Part shown: positions 38,901-47,280 of the stretch, in pieces
Position numbering within the stretch: position 1 is the first letter of the stretch
How the letters are laid out: each line of letters begins with the position of its first letter
Source: Thermococcaceae archaeon
Lineage (GTDB): Archaea > Methanobacteriota_B > Thermococci > Thermococcales > Thermococcaceae
Direction: 5' to 3'
Length of the DNA: 64,000 bases
Assembly: GCA_030156945.1 (NCBI GenBank)
Contig: JASGLT010000007.1
Location: 1-64,000, forward strand
Program-made: the position numbers and the translations under genes
Notes under the pieces: generated by a model
What the model saw: only the letters and a program-made list of their open reading frames with translations
What the model was told of the DNA's origin: nothing
The model's database searches: none

Positions 38901-39773
38901 GTGTGGTGGGGTTTTGAGCTCGAATTCAAAAGCACCCTAAGAACGAAAAAGCTGTGGGTGATACTCGGCATAATGACGCTCCTGTATATACCCAGCTTCT
39001 ACATTGCAAAATCCAACGGGGTTAAGGTTGAAAGCCTGAACGATGCAATGAGCGTTCTCGTTGGGAACGTAAACAGCAGCGCGAGTTTTTTCATCGCCAT
39101 TCTCGCCATTCTGATGGGTGCAACAGCCATAAACAGCGAGATAGAAAAGGGGACTCTCAGAGTGGCCATGAGCAAGCCTATTAGAAGAATAAGCTACATC
39201 CTGGGGAAGTTCACGGCCCACGCAGCCATCCTACTCTTAGCTCTCCTGATAGCCACCATTATAAGCGTGGCTGGAGTTGTGAGCCTCGGTGCTCCCCTCG
39301 GAGCCGAACTGTTCAAGGAAGCCACCCTCCTCAACATGCTCCTTCTGCTGGCCATGATTCAGCTTGTGGCCCTTGGATACATCCTTTCAACCCTAATAAA
39401 GTCCTCCAGCACGGCACTTGGGGCAGCCCTGGCGATTTTCTTCGTGATATTCCTTATAGTGCCCTCAATAGTCCAGTTTGTGGCCATGGCCCCATACATA
39501 ACTTCAGATGGCGAAATTGACCTGCAAAAGGCCCAGGAGAGGGCAGATGAGTACACCAAAAAATACCTGTTTTTCGTACCCACCTCCCAGATCGACATAA
39601 TTGTCCGCGACGCTCGCAACATTGAGCTCTCTTCGGGCGAGCTCAAAATGAACTACCTTGGAATTGTCCACGGCATACGGGAAAACCTCCCGAGCTTCCT
39701 AAGCCTCGTGTTTATGACGATAGCCTACCTGGCAATAACTTTCTACCGCTTCCTTAGGATGGACCTGAGGTGA
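38901..39773 (+). CDS. ABC-2 type transporter permease
   Basis: A 290-residue permease with six predicted helices, the first after a short cytoplasmic start (LRTKKLWVILGIMTLLYIPSF). The segment between helices two and three (NSEIEKGTLRVAMSKPIRRI, about residues 78-97) is the typical ABC-2 coupling helix. An outer loop of about 80 residues lies between helices five and six. The start is GTG (38901), preceded by GGAGGGATAAAGA. The ATPase gene follows with a 4-base overlap of its frame. Substrate unknown; a gene of the same class lies at 1993-4028. Confidence 0.88.
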   Translation: MWWGFELEFKSTLRTKKLWVILGIMTLLYIPSFYIAKSNGVKVESLNDAMSVLVGNVNSSASFFIAILAILMGATAINSEIEKGTLRVAMSKPIRRISYILGKFTAHAAILLLALLIATIISVAGVVSLGAPLGAELFKEATLLNMLLLLAMIQLVALGYILSTLIKSSSTALGAALAIFFVIFLIVPSIVQFVAMAPYITSDGEIDLQKAQERADEYTKKYLFFVPTSQIDIIVRDARNIELSSGELKMNYLGIVHGIRENLPSFLSLVFMTIAYLAITFYRFLRMDLR

Positions 39774-39778
39774 GTAAG

Positions 39779-40696
39779 ATGATTGTGATTGAGAACCTCG
39801 TCAAGAGGTATAAGGACGTCACGGCACTCCAGGGGCTCAACCTCGAGGTCAAGCCGGGTCAGATTTACGGCTTCCTCGGCCCGAACGGAGCTGGTAAGAG
39901 CACCACCATCCTTAGCACTCTCGGTTTAATCTTCCCCCAGCAGGGCCGCATTCAGCTCTTCGACCTCGAAGTCTTCAGGGACGGCAAGTATGATGAAGGC
40001 AAACTGGTTGAGGCGAAGAGGAGAATCGGCTACATGCCAGAACACGCCACCCTCTGGGACTTCCTTACACCAGTCCAAACCCTCGACATAATCGCCGACG
40101 CTTTCAAAATCCCGAAGGGAGAAAAGGAGAAGAGGATTAGAGAGCTCATCGAACTTGTGGGCCTGGAGGATGCCAAGGACAGGAAGGTCGGCAAGTTCTC
40201 AAAGGGAATGCGGCAGAGACTCCTCCTGGCTCAGGCGCTCATCAACGATCCTGACCTCCTGATTCTGGACGAGCCCATGAACGGTCTAGACCCGATGGGA
40301 ATTGCGGAGTTCAAAGACATCATCAGGGAACAGAAGAAGGCCGGAAAGACCGTTTTCTTCTCAAGCCACATTTTGGCCCACGTTGAGGAAGTCTGCGACA
40401 CCGTCGGCGTCATCGTGAAGGGAAGACTCGTGCTCGAGGGAAGTCTGGAGAAAATAAAGGAGGAGTTCCTGAAGAAGGCGGGCTACGTCATAATAATCGA
40501 GACCAACAAACCGGTCGACCTAAGCAACGCCCCCTGGAACGTCTCGCCCCTCGGGGAAAACAAGTACCGCATAACGGCATCCTCCGACGTGAGGGAAGAT
40601 GTCCACGACTTCATAACATCAAAAGGGGCCAAAATCCTCAGCATGCAGGTTAAGGAACCGAGCCTTGAGGAGATATTCCTGAAGGTTGTGGAGTGA
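39779..40696 (+). CDS. ABC transporter ATP-binding protein
   Basis: A 305-residue ATPase that energises the preceding permease. Walker A GPNGAGKST lies at about residues 36-44. The signature is FSKGMRQR (about 141-148), a common ABC-2 variant, and Walker B LLILDEPMNGLD (about 160-171). The C-terminal 80 residues form the accessory domain of DrrA/CcmA-like exporters. The frame also opens at a GTG (39770), but the ATG at 39779 has GAGGTGAGTAAG in front. It ends 10 bases from the convergent UbiD-like gene. Confidence 0.93.
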   Translation: MIVIENLVKRYKDVTALQGLNLEVKPGQIYGFLGPNGAGKSTTILSTLGLIFPQQGRIQLFDLEVFRDGKYDEGKLVEAKRRIGYMPEHATLWDFLTPVQTLDIIADAFKIPKGEKEKRIRELIELVGLEDAKDRKVGKFSKGMRQRLLLAQALINDPDLLILDEPMNGLDPMGIAEFKDIIREQKKAGKTVFFSSHILAHVEEVCDTVGVIVKGRLVLEGSLEKIKEEFLKKAGYVIIIETNKPVDLSNAPWNVSPLGENKYRITASSDVREDVHDFITSKGAKILSMQVKEPSLEEIFLKVVE

Positions 40697-40705
40697 AAAA
40701 AAGCC

Positions 40706-41971
40706 TTAAACCTTAGCCCTTTCAAACTTTTCCTTTTCTCCAAGGGGCTTTGTCGCATCTATACCCCACTTGGTGGTGAGGCTGTTCTCGGCCGATGGAT
40801 CCAGAGAACTGCCGCGAGCCCTTGGGATGACTACAAGGTCTCTATCCGCCTGGAACCTCGTTGCCACGGCCCACTCAACTTCCCTATCGTCGTAAATGTC
40901 CACGTCCTCATCGACCACAACCACGTGCTTGAGGCTCGGATGACCGGCAAAAGCTGCCAGGATCGCGTTCTTGCCGTCTCCATCATGCTGCTTGGTTATG
41001 CTGACAACGGCATGGAGCCACATTGTCCCCCCTTCAGTGAGCCTGACCCCGTGAACCTTTGGAACGACTCTTTTGACGCTCGCGTAAATCTGGGGTTCTT
41101 TGGGAAGCCCCATGAGCATGTAGTGCTCATAACCTCCTGGCAGGAGTGCGTGGAATATCGGGTCATCCACGTGGTACATCCTCTCAAAGACTACAAGGGG
41201 CTGCTTTCTAACGTGGTCATACGTTCCAGTGATGTCAACGAAGGGTCCCTCATCAACGAGCTCTGGGGTTATTCTGGCCTCAAAAACAAACTCACTCTCA
41301 ATTGGGACCGGGATTCCACCGAGGTCTATGACATCAAGCGGTTTTCCAAAAGCGATTTCGCTGATTTTTGAAGCTATCCCAAGTTCGCTGACACCATACG
41401 AAACGCTCGTAGCTCCGGCCAGAAGCAGGTGAACTGGATTGCCAACGACTATCCTGACATCCAGCTCCTCCCCGAGTTCCGACTTCTCCTTCCACATCGA
41501 ATAAAGATGCCTTGGAACGAGCCTTATCGCGGCAGTCTTCTCATCCCTGACCATTATTCTGTGAAACGAAACGTTGACGAAACCCTCATCATCCTTTGCA
41601 ATAACCATTGCAGAAGTGAAGTAGGGGCCGCCGTCTTTCGGGTAGTACTTTGGAACCGGGAGTTCTTTTAGAGAGAAATCTCTGGATGAGTTCTTGAGGA
41701 AAGGAGCCTTCCCCACCTGCCTCGGAGAGGACGGGTTCTCCATTGCCTCTGCAATTAGGTGAATAAGCTCTTCCCTCTTAACACCAAGATAGGAGGCTAT
41801 CCTCTCCCTCGTGCTCCATATGTTCCCGGCAACCTTCCACCCATCCACATCGGAGAAAACTACCGGACGGGTAGGGTACTTGAGAAGATAACGCGTTATC
41901 TCAAGCTCCTTCTTTACCGGCTCTTTTATGATCACTTTGTCTTCAAACCCGGATATTATCTCGCCGAGCAT
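40706..41971 (-). CDS. UbiD-family decarboxylase, probable anhydromevalonate phosphate decarboxylase
   Basis: A 421-residue prenylated-FMN-dependent decarboxylase of the UbiD family. Family landmarks include [22 protein letters not shown] (about 98-119), the metal/cofactor region [22 protein letters not shown] (about 133-154) and the catalytic Arg-Glu-Glu set around [15 protein letters not shown] (about 220-234). In archaea such enzymes decarboxylate trans-anhydromevalonate 5-phosphate in the modified mevalonate pathway, which fits an organism with HMG-CoA reductase (51567). The assignment to that reaction is by family and context; other UbiD roles are possible. It is divergent from the XPB-like helicase gene. 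Confidence 0.85.
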   Translation of the reverse strand: MLGEIISGFEDKVIIKEPVKKELEITRYLLKYPTRPVVFSDVDGWKVAGNIWSTRERIASYLGVKREELIHLIAEAMENPSSPRQVGKAPFLKNSSRDFSLKELPVPKYYPKDGGPYFTSAMVIAKDDEGFVNVSFHRIMVRDEKTAAIRLVPRHLYSMWKEKSELGEELDVRIVVGNPVHLLLAGATSVSYGVSELGIASKISEIAFGKPLDVIDLGGIPVPIESEFVFEARITPELVDEGPFVDITGTYDHVRKQPLVVFERMYHVDDPIFHALLPGGYEHYMLMGLPKEPQIYASVKRVVPKVHGVRLTEGGTMWLHAVVSITKQHDGDGKNAILAAFAGHPSLKHVVVVDEDVDIYDDREVEWAVATRFQADRDLVVIPRARGSSLDPSAENSLTTKWGIDATKPLGEKEKFERAKV

Positions 41972-42038
41972 TCCTTACCACCGAGACTCCTTCGGCAAAA
42001 AGTTATAAAGCCTTTTTCCATACCCGAGCTGATTGGCC

Positions 42039-43439
42039 ATGCCCATGGTTACCCTGAGAATACCCAAAGGTTCAGCGATGGTGCATATAGAAAAGGCAGA
42101 CCCCCAGCTCTACTTTAAAATATACGAACTCCTCACATACAAGAAGGATTTTGGTAAATGGGAGAAGCCAGAGAGTCTCTACGACCCCTACACAAAAACT
42201 TTCCCCGTCGGTCTTCTCCCGAGGGTCCGGGAGTTCCTCAGGGAGAAGGGATATCGAGTGAGGGTAAAGGACGAGAGAGAAATCGGCGGGGTTAAGCTAA
42301 ACTCAACTTGGAACGAGAATTATATCCTGAGAAAGTACCAGCAAAAGGCCGTTAAAAAGGCCATTAAAGCGAAAATGGGAGTTCTTGCGCTTCCAGTGGG
42401 AAGCGGAAAGACCATAGTTGGTCTCCGGATAGTACACGAGGTTGATTTATCGGCCCTCATAGTAGTCCACACGAAAGAACTTCTCTACCAGTGGGCGGAC
42501 AAGGTTGAGGAAGTCCTCGGAATAAAGGCCGGAATCGTTGGGGACAACAAATGGGACGAGAAAGAGGTAACCGTGGCCATGATACAGACCCTACTTTCGA
42601 GGGGGGTTGAAAAGCTCCAAAAGGACTACGCGATAGTCCTCTTCGATGAATGCCACAGGACTTCCGCCGCTGAAAAGTTCTACGAGCTGGGAATCTCACT
42701 GCCCCAGGTGTACCGCTTTGGCTTATCAGCCACTCCCTGGAGGCGTGTTAGGGGGGAGGAGATAAAGATAGAGGCTGTCGTGGGGCCGATACTCTACGAG
42801 GTCAGGGCCGAAGACCTCATAAAAGAAGGTTTCCTCGCAAAGCCCCGATTCGAAGTCATATCCTACGAATCCAGCATGCCTTCATTCAGCGAGAGGTACA
42901 AGGAGCTTTATGAGGACATGATAATGAACAACGAGGAAAGAAACAGGGCAATAGCCAAAAAGGCCGCAGAGCTTGCGAGAAAGGGGCACAGAGTCCTCAT
43001 AGATGTGAAGCGCATCGAACACGGAAACTTCCTGAAGGAGATGCTGGAGAAGGAAGGCATAAAAGCGGAATTCCTCAGCTCCCAGAGCCCCAACAGATGG
43101 GAGATTCTTGAAGCCTTCAAAAGCGGCGAAATACCCGTCCTAATCTCGACCCTGCTTAAGGAGGGAGTTGACATACCCGATATCTCGGCCATCATCCTGG
43201 CAGGGGGAGGAAAAAGCGACATAATGACGATACAGACTATAGGCAGGGCATTAAGGCCGAAAAAAGGCATGAAGGCCGTAATAGTCGATGTAATGGATGA
43301 AGACCCCCTCCTGTATACCCACTTCATAGAGAGGCAGAAGGCCCTGATGCAGTATTACGGAAAGTACTATGACAAAGAAATGGGCTCAAAGCTCGAGAAG
43401 AAAGTCTCCAAAAAGCGCAGCCCTCGTAAGCGCCTCTGA
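42039..43439 (+). CDS. XPB/Rad25-like SF2 helicase
   Basis: A 466-residue superfamily 2 helicase resembling archaeal XPB. The N-terminal 85 residues are a small DNA-binding region. The motor follows: Walker A LPVGSGKT, DECH box (LFDECHRTS), motif III GLSATPWRR, then the second RecA domain with TLLKEGVDIPD and motif VI QTIGRALRPKKG. A basic tail ends the protein (KKVSKKRSPRKR). The ATG at 42039 lies about 30 bases after a TATA box (AGTTATAAAG, about 42000-42009). Roles in repair or transcription bubble opening are plausible. Its last 54 bases overlap the convergent truA gene. Confidence 0.9.
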   Translation: MPMVTLRIPKGSAMVHIEKADPQLYFKIYELLTYKKDFGKWEKPESLYDPYTKTFPVGLLPRVREFLREKGYRVRVKDEREIGGVKLNSTWNENYILRKYQQKAVKKAIKAKMGVLALPVGSGKTIVGLRIVHEVDLSALIVVHTKELLYQWADKVEEVLGIKAGIVGDNKWDEKEVTVAMIQTLLSRGVEKLQKDYAIVLFDECHRTSAAEKFYELGISLPQVYRFGLSATPWRRVRGEEIKIEAVVGPILYEVRAEDLIKEGFLAKPRFEVISYESSMPSFSERYKELYEDMIMNNEERNRAIAKKAAELARKGHRVLIDVKRIEHGNFLKEMLEKEGIKAEFLSSQSPNRWEILEAFKSGEIPVLISTLLKEGVDIPDISAIILAGGGKSDIMTIQTIGRALRPKKGMKAVIVDVMDEDPLLYTHFIERQKALMQYYGKYYDKEMGSKLEKKVSKKRSPRKRL

Positions 43440-44189
43440 ATATCTGCCGAAAATCTCCCTTCTGGCCTTTTTGATGCCTTTCTCGTCCCCTTTGAACACG
43501 ATATCCGGATAATCTATCTCCCACAGAACGAGCCCCTCCGGTGGCGCCGGTGGCATCTTCCTCCGGTAATTCCCCGCGAGCATTCTCTCTACTTCCTCAA
43601 CTTCAAGAAGACCAAGTCCGCAGAAGCGGAGGGCGTTCACAATCCTCCTCGCCATCTCCCATAGAAAGCTTTTCCCTTCCAGCTCAATTATGAGATAGCC
43701 GTGCCTCCTAATTATACCAACCCTTTTCAGCTCCCTAATCGGGTCCTTTCCGGGCTCAAGACGGGCAAAAGCGGAAAAATCATGGACTCCAACGAAAACC
43801 CTGGCGCATTCTTCCATAAGCTCAAGATCAAACCCTTCGTCAACAAGGTAATATCTGTACGTCTTCGACTTTGCCCAGAAGCGCGGGTGAAAATCATCGG
43901 GAACTTCAGCAACTCCGAGAACCCAGACGTCGCTGAGGTGGTGGTTTAGGACTTCTGGACGAACAAGGTCCGGCCTCCTCGACGGGACGAAGGATATAAC
44001 GTTGAAGAACGCTGAAACTCCCCTGTCAGTACGCGAGGCTCCCTTGAAGTCGTTTGTCTCAGGAGTCTCAATTATCCCCAGCTTTTTCAGGACTTTAATC
44101 ACCTCGCCTTCAACTGTCCTTACGCCCGGCTGACGCTGAAAGCCATAGAAAGCGGTACCATCGTAAGCAACTCTGAGTGCAATCTTCAT
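43386..44189 (-). CDS. truA: tRNA pseudouridine synthase A
   Basis: A 267-residue enzyme that makes pseudouridine in the anticodon stem-loop of tRNAs (positions 38-40). The catalytic Asp55 is in GASRTDRGVSAF, and KTYRYYLVDEG and GKSFLWEMARRIV match further family motifs. The frame is open far upstream to 44402, but the ATG at 44189 begins the conserved MKIALRVAYDGTAFYGFQRQ. A minus-strand TATA box (GGATTTATAACT, about 44210-44221) supports a short leader. The 3' end overlaps the helicase gene by 54 bases. Confidence 0.95.
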   Translation of the reverse strand: MKIALRVAYDGTAFYGFQRQPGVRTVEGEVIKVLKKLGIIETPETNDFKGASRTDRGVSAFFNVISFVPSRRPDLVRPEVLNHHLSDVWVLGVAEVPDDFHPRFWAKSKTYRYYLVDEGFDLELMEECARVFVGVHDFSAFARLEPGKDPIRELKRVGIIRRHGYLIIELEGKSFLWEMARRIVNALRFCGLGLLEVEEVERMLAGNYRRKMPPAPPEGLVLWEIDYPDIVFKGDEKGIKKARREIFGRYSEALTRAALFGDFLLEL

Positions 44190-44270
44190 GAGCTCAAATA
44201 CCGCTCGAATAGTTATAAATCCTTCCTGCGACAAAAGTACGAAATATTTGTCAAATGTAAACGGACAATC

Positions 44271-44283
44271 TGAACATTGTTCA
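44271..44283. promoter_or_regulatory. Palindrome TGAACA-T-TGTTCA between truA and a small ORF
   Basis: A perfect 13-base dyad that runs into the plus-strand TATA-like element TTCATAAATC (44280-44289), 58 bases before the small ORF at 44341. It lies upstream of the truA promoter on the other strand. A binding site for a dimeric regulator is likely but unidentified. Confidence 0.4.
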
Positions 44284-44340
44284 TAAATCCGACCGAAAAT
44301 GTGATAAACGTGAATTTCATGGGGGGAATAGGTGAAGGGA

Positions 44341-44442
44341 ATGGAAAGCGGAGAGGAAGTTGAGATCATGGTTAACCTCACAAATTTTGAGCTAATGTAC
44401 ACGATGATGGAGAAAAACGTGAAAGGGGAGGATCAGAGGTAG
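44341..44442 (+). CDS. Small protein (33 aa), function unknown
   Basis: An ORF of 33 codons from the ATG at 44341, which follows GGTGAAGGGA, to a TAG at 44440-44442. A TATA-like element (about 44280-44289) lies at a distance allowing a leader of about 30 bases. The product is acidic at the start and Met-rich in the centre (MESGEEVEIMVNLTNFELMY). No family is recognised. The end overlaps the convergent pheT gene by 10 bases. Its own promoter, palindrome and ribosome site argue for a real gene, but length makes it uncertain. Confidence 0.4.
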   Translation: MESGEEVEIMVNLTNFELMYTMMEKNVKGEDQR

Positions 44443-46139
44443 GGCTCCGTGTAGAGCGGGCTCAGGAACAGCTCGAAGGCCGCAACGGGCATCTCAATGC
44501 CCCACTTTTCCAACACTCCCGGGTGTATCTCCCCTATGACCCCTATTGCTTCCCCGTTGACGATGATTTTGCCAACCCTTCCAGGGATGAAGCTCGGGTG
44601 TTCCACCTCCTCAAGCTCGTACTCGAAGCCGAGGTGGCGCATAACGCCCTCGAGGATTTCTTTTGCCTCCGTGAAGGTCACGCGCGGATGAACTAAAGCC
44701 ACAGCCAGCTTGCTCTCGCTGACTGTTTTAGTCTCCCTGCTCTCGTCTATGAGCGTGGCCTTTCCGACCTCGAAGAGCTTCTGCGGGTACTCCTCGTGGG
44801 TGTTCTGGCTCAGGAAGTCGAGCAGGCTCGGTATGAGCCAATTTCTCAGGGCTGACCACTTCGGGCTTATCGGGTTCTCTATCTCCACGAGCTCAGCGGG
44901 CGGGTGGTTGAAGTAGTCCTTTCCAAACTCCAGATTCATCCTGTCGTACTGGGCCTCCCTGTTCGTAAGGTTGAACGTCATGACCTCCTGTAAGCCAAAG
45001 CCAACCATAAGCTCCCTCACTGCATCCTCGAACTCGATGAACTTGTCGCCCCTTCCCTGGACTGCCAGCTTCGGCTCCTCGGGTTCGATCTCGTTGTAGC
45101 CGTAGGCTATGAGAACGTCCTCAAGAACGTCCCTCGCGTGCATTATATCGTCGCGGAAGGCCGGATAGCGGAGCTTTGCCTTCCCGTCCTTAAGCTCCAC
45201 TTCGTACATCATCATCTCAAGGAGCTCCTTGATTTCCCCGTCGCTCAGCTCAAGCCCGGCTAATTTTCTGATGTAGTCGAGCTCGACCTCGAACTCCTTG
45301 GGAGTTAGGTCTGGCGTCTCTATCTCGAAGTCTGGATAAACTACTTTCACGCTCTTTATCTTCCCGCCGCGCTCAGCGAGAGCTGTGACGACGACGTTGA
45401 GGGCAAGCATGACTTTATTCAAGTCCCAGCCGGTTATATCAACGAAGACGTTTTTGGTCTCGGTTGTCACCCTTCCAGTTGTCTCGGAGTTGATTATCGG
45501 CGGCATCGAGAGGACTTTGCCCTCGCTGTCCACGAGGAGCGGATAGTAGGGCTTGTCCTTTATCAGGTGTCCGTATTCCCTTCCCTTCTCGTGCTTCTCA
45601 AGGATTTCCTCAAGCGTCATCTCCTCGTCGTAGCCGAGGGGAACGAACTTCTCGGTCTTCTCGGCGGCGCGGTAGTATATCGGCGGCTTGACCTTGTCGA
45701 AGTCGAAGATTCCTATCGCTACCTCCCTTCTCCTCCTTCCGAAGGTGAGCGCTACCTTCTCCTGCAGGTTTATCATCTGCTTCAGGGCCTCTTCGTCGAT
45801 GTTTAGACCCTCAACGATTGCATAGACACCGTAGGGCCTGATGTCCTTCAGCTTCTCGTCAACGTAAACGACAACGTCGCTCTTCTCGACCTCGTACTTC
45901 GGCAAACCCTTCTGGAAGCCAAGGGCAAATCGTATCTGCCTCGCTATACCCTCGGCACTCCAGAGGTCGGGCCTGTTGGTGTCCTTTGAGTCGGCTTTGA
46001 AGTAGATTTCACCGTTCTCCTCCCAGACGTCGTCGAGCTCGCATTTGGCGTAGAGGAAGAGGTCTTCCCACTCCTCGACGCTGAAGGTTTTCCCGACGAG
46101 CCTCTCAAGGTCGCGCTTTGAAACGTCGAACTTCGGCAT
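44433..46139 (-). CDS. pheT: Phenylalanyl-tRNA synthetase beta subunit
   Basis: A 568-residue beta subunit of the alpha2-beta2 PheRS, archaeal type. It carries the editing B3/B4 domain (about 85-270, including GIFDFDKVKPPIYY), B5 (about 275-345) and the catalytic-like core (about 360-560, with NPISPKWSALRNWLIPSLL). The ATG at 46139 has GAGGTGATGCTC before it. In related genomes pheS and pheT are normally neighbours; here four small genes lie between them (46145-47275), all on the same strand and nearly without gaps, so the subunits probably still share a transcript. Confidence 0.96.
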   Translation of the reverse strand: MPKFDVSKRDLERLVGKTFSVEEWEDLFLYAKCELDDVWEENGEIYFKADSKDTNRPDLWSAEGIARQIRFALGFQKGLPKYEVEKSDVVVYVDEKLKDIRPYGVYAIVEGLNIDEEALKQMINLQEKVALTFGRRRREVAIGIFDFDKVKPPIYYRAAEKTEKFVPLGYDEEMTLEEILEKHEKGREYGHLIKDKPYYPLLVDSEGKVLSMPPIINSETTGRVTTETKNVFVDITGWDLNKVMLALNVVVTALAERGGKIKSVKVVYPDFEIETPDLTPKEFEVELDYIRKLAGLELSDGEIKELLEMMMYEVELKDGKAKLRYPAFRDDIMHARDVLEDVLIAYGYNEIEPEEPKLAVQGRGDKFIEFEDAVRELMVGFGLQEVMTFNLTNREAQYDRMNLEFGKDYFNHPPAELVEIENPISPKWSALRNWLIPSLLDFLSQNTHEEYPQKLFEVGKATLIDESRETKTVSESKLAVALVHPRVTFTEAKEILEGVMRHLGFEYELEEVEHPSFIPGRVGKIIVNGEAIGVIGEIHPGVLEKWGIEMPVAAFELFLSPLYTEPYL

Positions 46140-46144
46140 GAGCA

Positions 46145-46555
46145 TCACCTCAACACATCGTTCAGGGGAATTGCCTCATACTCGCCAGCGTGGGCGAGCA
46201 AATCCTTATCGTTGGTTACTATCGGAAGCCTCAGTGAGAGGGCAAGTGCAACGAAGGGAGTATCCTTCTCGTCAAACTCCCTGCATATTCGGTAGGCCTC
46301 ATTTATAAAACCACGGTACTCAGAAAGCGGGTGAAAGATAATCCTTCCCAGGAGCTCTTCCCTGAAGTGAGCTAATTCGGGCTCAGTTATTCCTCTTTTC
46401 CTAGCTTTTTCCTCAATAATGGTCCAGTATCTCTTAAGCTCCCTTAGCATATAATCTGGGGCGTGGAGTGGTATTTCGGTCGTAAGTAGGAACTCTCTCA
46501 GCTTTGAGTTTTTGGGAATGAGGGCTGAGATTATGACGTTGGTATCCACGATCAC
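46145..46555 (-). CDS. PIN domain ribonuclease (VapC-like toxin)
   Basis: A 136-residue PIN domain protein. The four acidic metal ligands of the RNase site are present: Asp4 (VDTNV), Glu39 (MLRELKR), Asp98 (EKDTPF) and Asp116 (TNDKDLL). VapC toxins cut tRNA or rRNA; the target here is unknown. The start is a GTG at 46555 overlapping the stop of the antitoxin gene by GTGA, the standard coupled arrangement; the longer frame to 46588 is the antitoxin gene in another frame. It precedes pheT by 5 bases. Confidence 0.88.
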   Translation of the reverse strand: MIVDTNVIISALIPKNSKLREFLLTTEIPLHAPDYMLRELKRYWTIIEEKARKRGITEPELAHFREELLGRIIFHPLSEYRGFINEAYRICREFDEKDTPFVALALSLRLPIVTNDKDLLAHAGEYEAIPLNDVLR

Positions 46556-46770
46556 TCCAGCCCTAATTCTTTCTTGAACTCCTGCCAAGTCTCATCCCTC
46601 GCTTTCTCTATTGCCTCAATGTCCTTCTCGTCTATCCCGAGCCTCCGCGCGATGTCTTCAATGAACTCTATCCTCGCCCTCTCAGCTTCAATCGCCCGCT
46701 TAACTTGGAGCTCCACAAATTCCTTTCTCACACCCTCCGGAATCTGAACAACGATTTTGGGCACGGGCAT
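46552..46770 (-). CDS. VapB-like antitoxin of the PIN toxin
   Basis: A 72-residue, highly charged helical protein immediately before the PIN gene. It starts PKIVVQIPEGVRKEFVELQV and ends EFKKELGLE, the pattern seen in many archaeal VapB-like partners: a short beta strand for DNA contact and a helical tail that wraps the toxin. Start choice is between ATG 46770 and GTG 46764; GGTGAT lies 4 bases before the latter. It overlaps the DUF2283 gene end. Assignment as antitoxin comes from position and composition. Confidence 0.75.
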   Translation of the reverse strand: MPVPKIVVQIPEGVRKEFVELQVKRAIEAERARIEFIEDIARRLGIDEKDIEAIEKARDETWQEFKKELGLE

Positions 46771-47006
46771 CACCCCTGGCTTTCAACGGCCTTTCCTTCT
46801 TCTTTAACCCTTTCAATGAACTTGAGGAACTCTGGGAGAACGAGCTCTCTCGCCCGCCATATCTCAATGCCAACGACCTCACCGTTTTCATCGAGGTCTA
46901 TAACAACGTCCCCTTTCATGTCCGCGTCCACGGGCTTCTTTGGCGAGAGCTGGATGTAGAGGATGTCAACGTTCGGATCATACTTAACAACTATCTCGTC
47001 GCTCAT
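46770..47006 (-). CDS. DUF2283 protein (putative antitoxin)
   Basis: A 78-residue protein of the DUF2283 family, recognised by VKYDPNVDILYIQLSPKKPVD near the start and VVIDLDENGEVVGIEIWRA in the middle (about residues 34-52). Such proteins are often paired with DUF4258 proteins in toxin-antitoxin-like loci, with DUF2283 as the antitoxin candidate. It overlaps the DUF4258 gene upstream by 4 bases and the VapB-like gene downstream by one to three bases. The activity is not established. Confidence 0.82.
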   Translation of the reverse strand: MSDEIVVKYDPNVDILYIQLSPKKPVDADMKGDVVIDLDENGEVVGIEIWRARELVLPEFLKFIERVKEEGKAVESQG

Positions 47007-47275
47007 AACTCAACCCACCTTCCGGAAGTTAGTTTTGCAGTCCTGATTTTATCAAATTTGCTCGTGTGGTAAGTGGTCACAACTATCTTCCCATCACCCA
47101 CTTTTTCGTAGACAACAACTAAATCATGGCCGTTTTTACTCCCTACTGCCACGTACCTACCAGATTGCAGGTCAAAAAACAAATGGGATGGGTTGCGGAG
47201 CACTCTTTCCACTTCTTCCCTGGAGATTCCGTACTGTTGCATTCTCATGAGGGCGTGCTCGGTGTAGGAGATCAC
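47003..47275 (-). CDS. DUF4258 protein (putative toxin)
   Basis: A 90-residue protein of the DUF4258 family, distantly related to RelE/BrnT-like small RNases. The N-terminus TEHALMRMQQYGISREEVERVL is typical (H-x-x-x-R-x-x-x-R/Y pattern), followed by a beta sheet (GRYVAVGSKNGHDLVVVYE) and a C-terminal TYHTSKFDKI. It starts at a GTG (47275), with GGTGAT four bases before it inside the end of pheS, so it is translated directly after pheS. With DUF2283 it forms a toxin-antitoxin-like pair. Confidence 0.82.
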   Translation of the reverse strand: MISYTEHALMRMQQYGISREEVERVLRNPSHLFFDLQSGRYVAVGSKNGHDLVVVYEKVGDGKIVVTTYHTSKFDKIRTAKLTSGRWVEL

Positions 47276-47280
47276 TCAAA

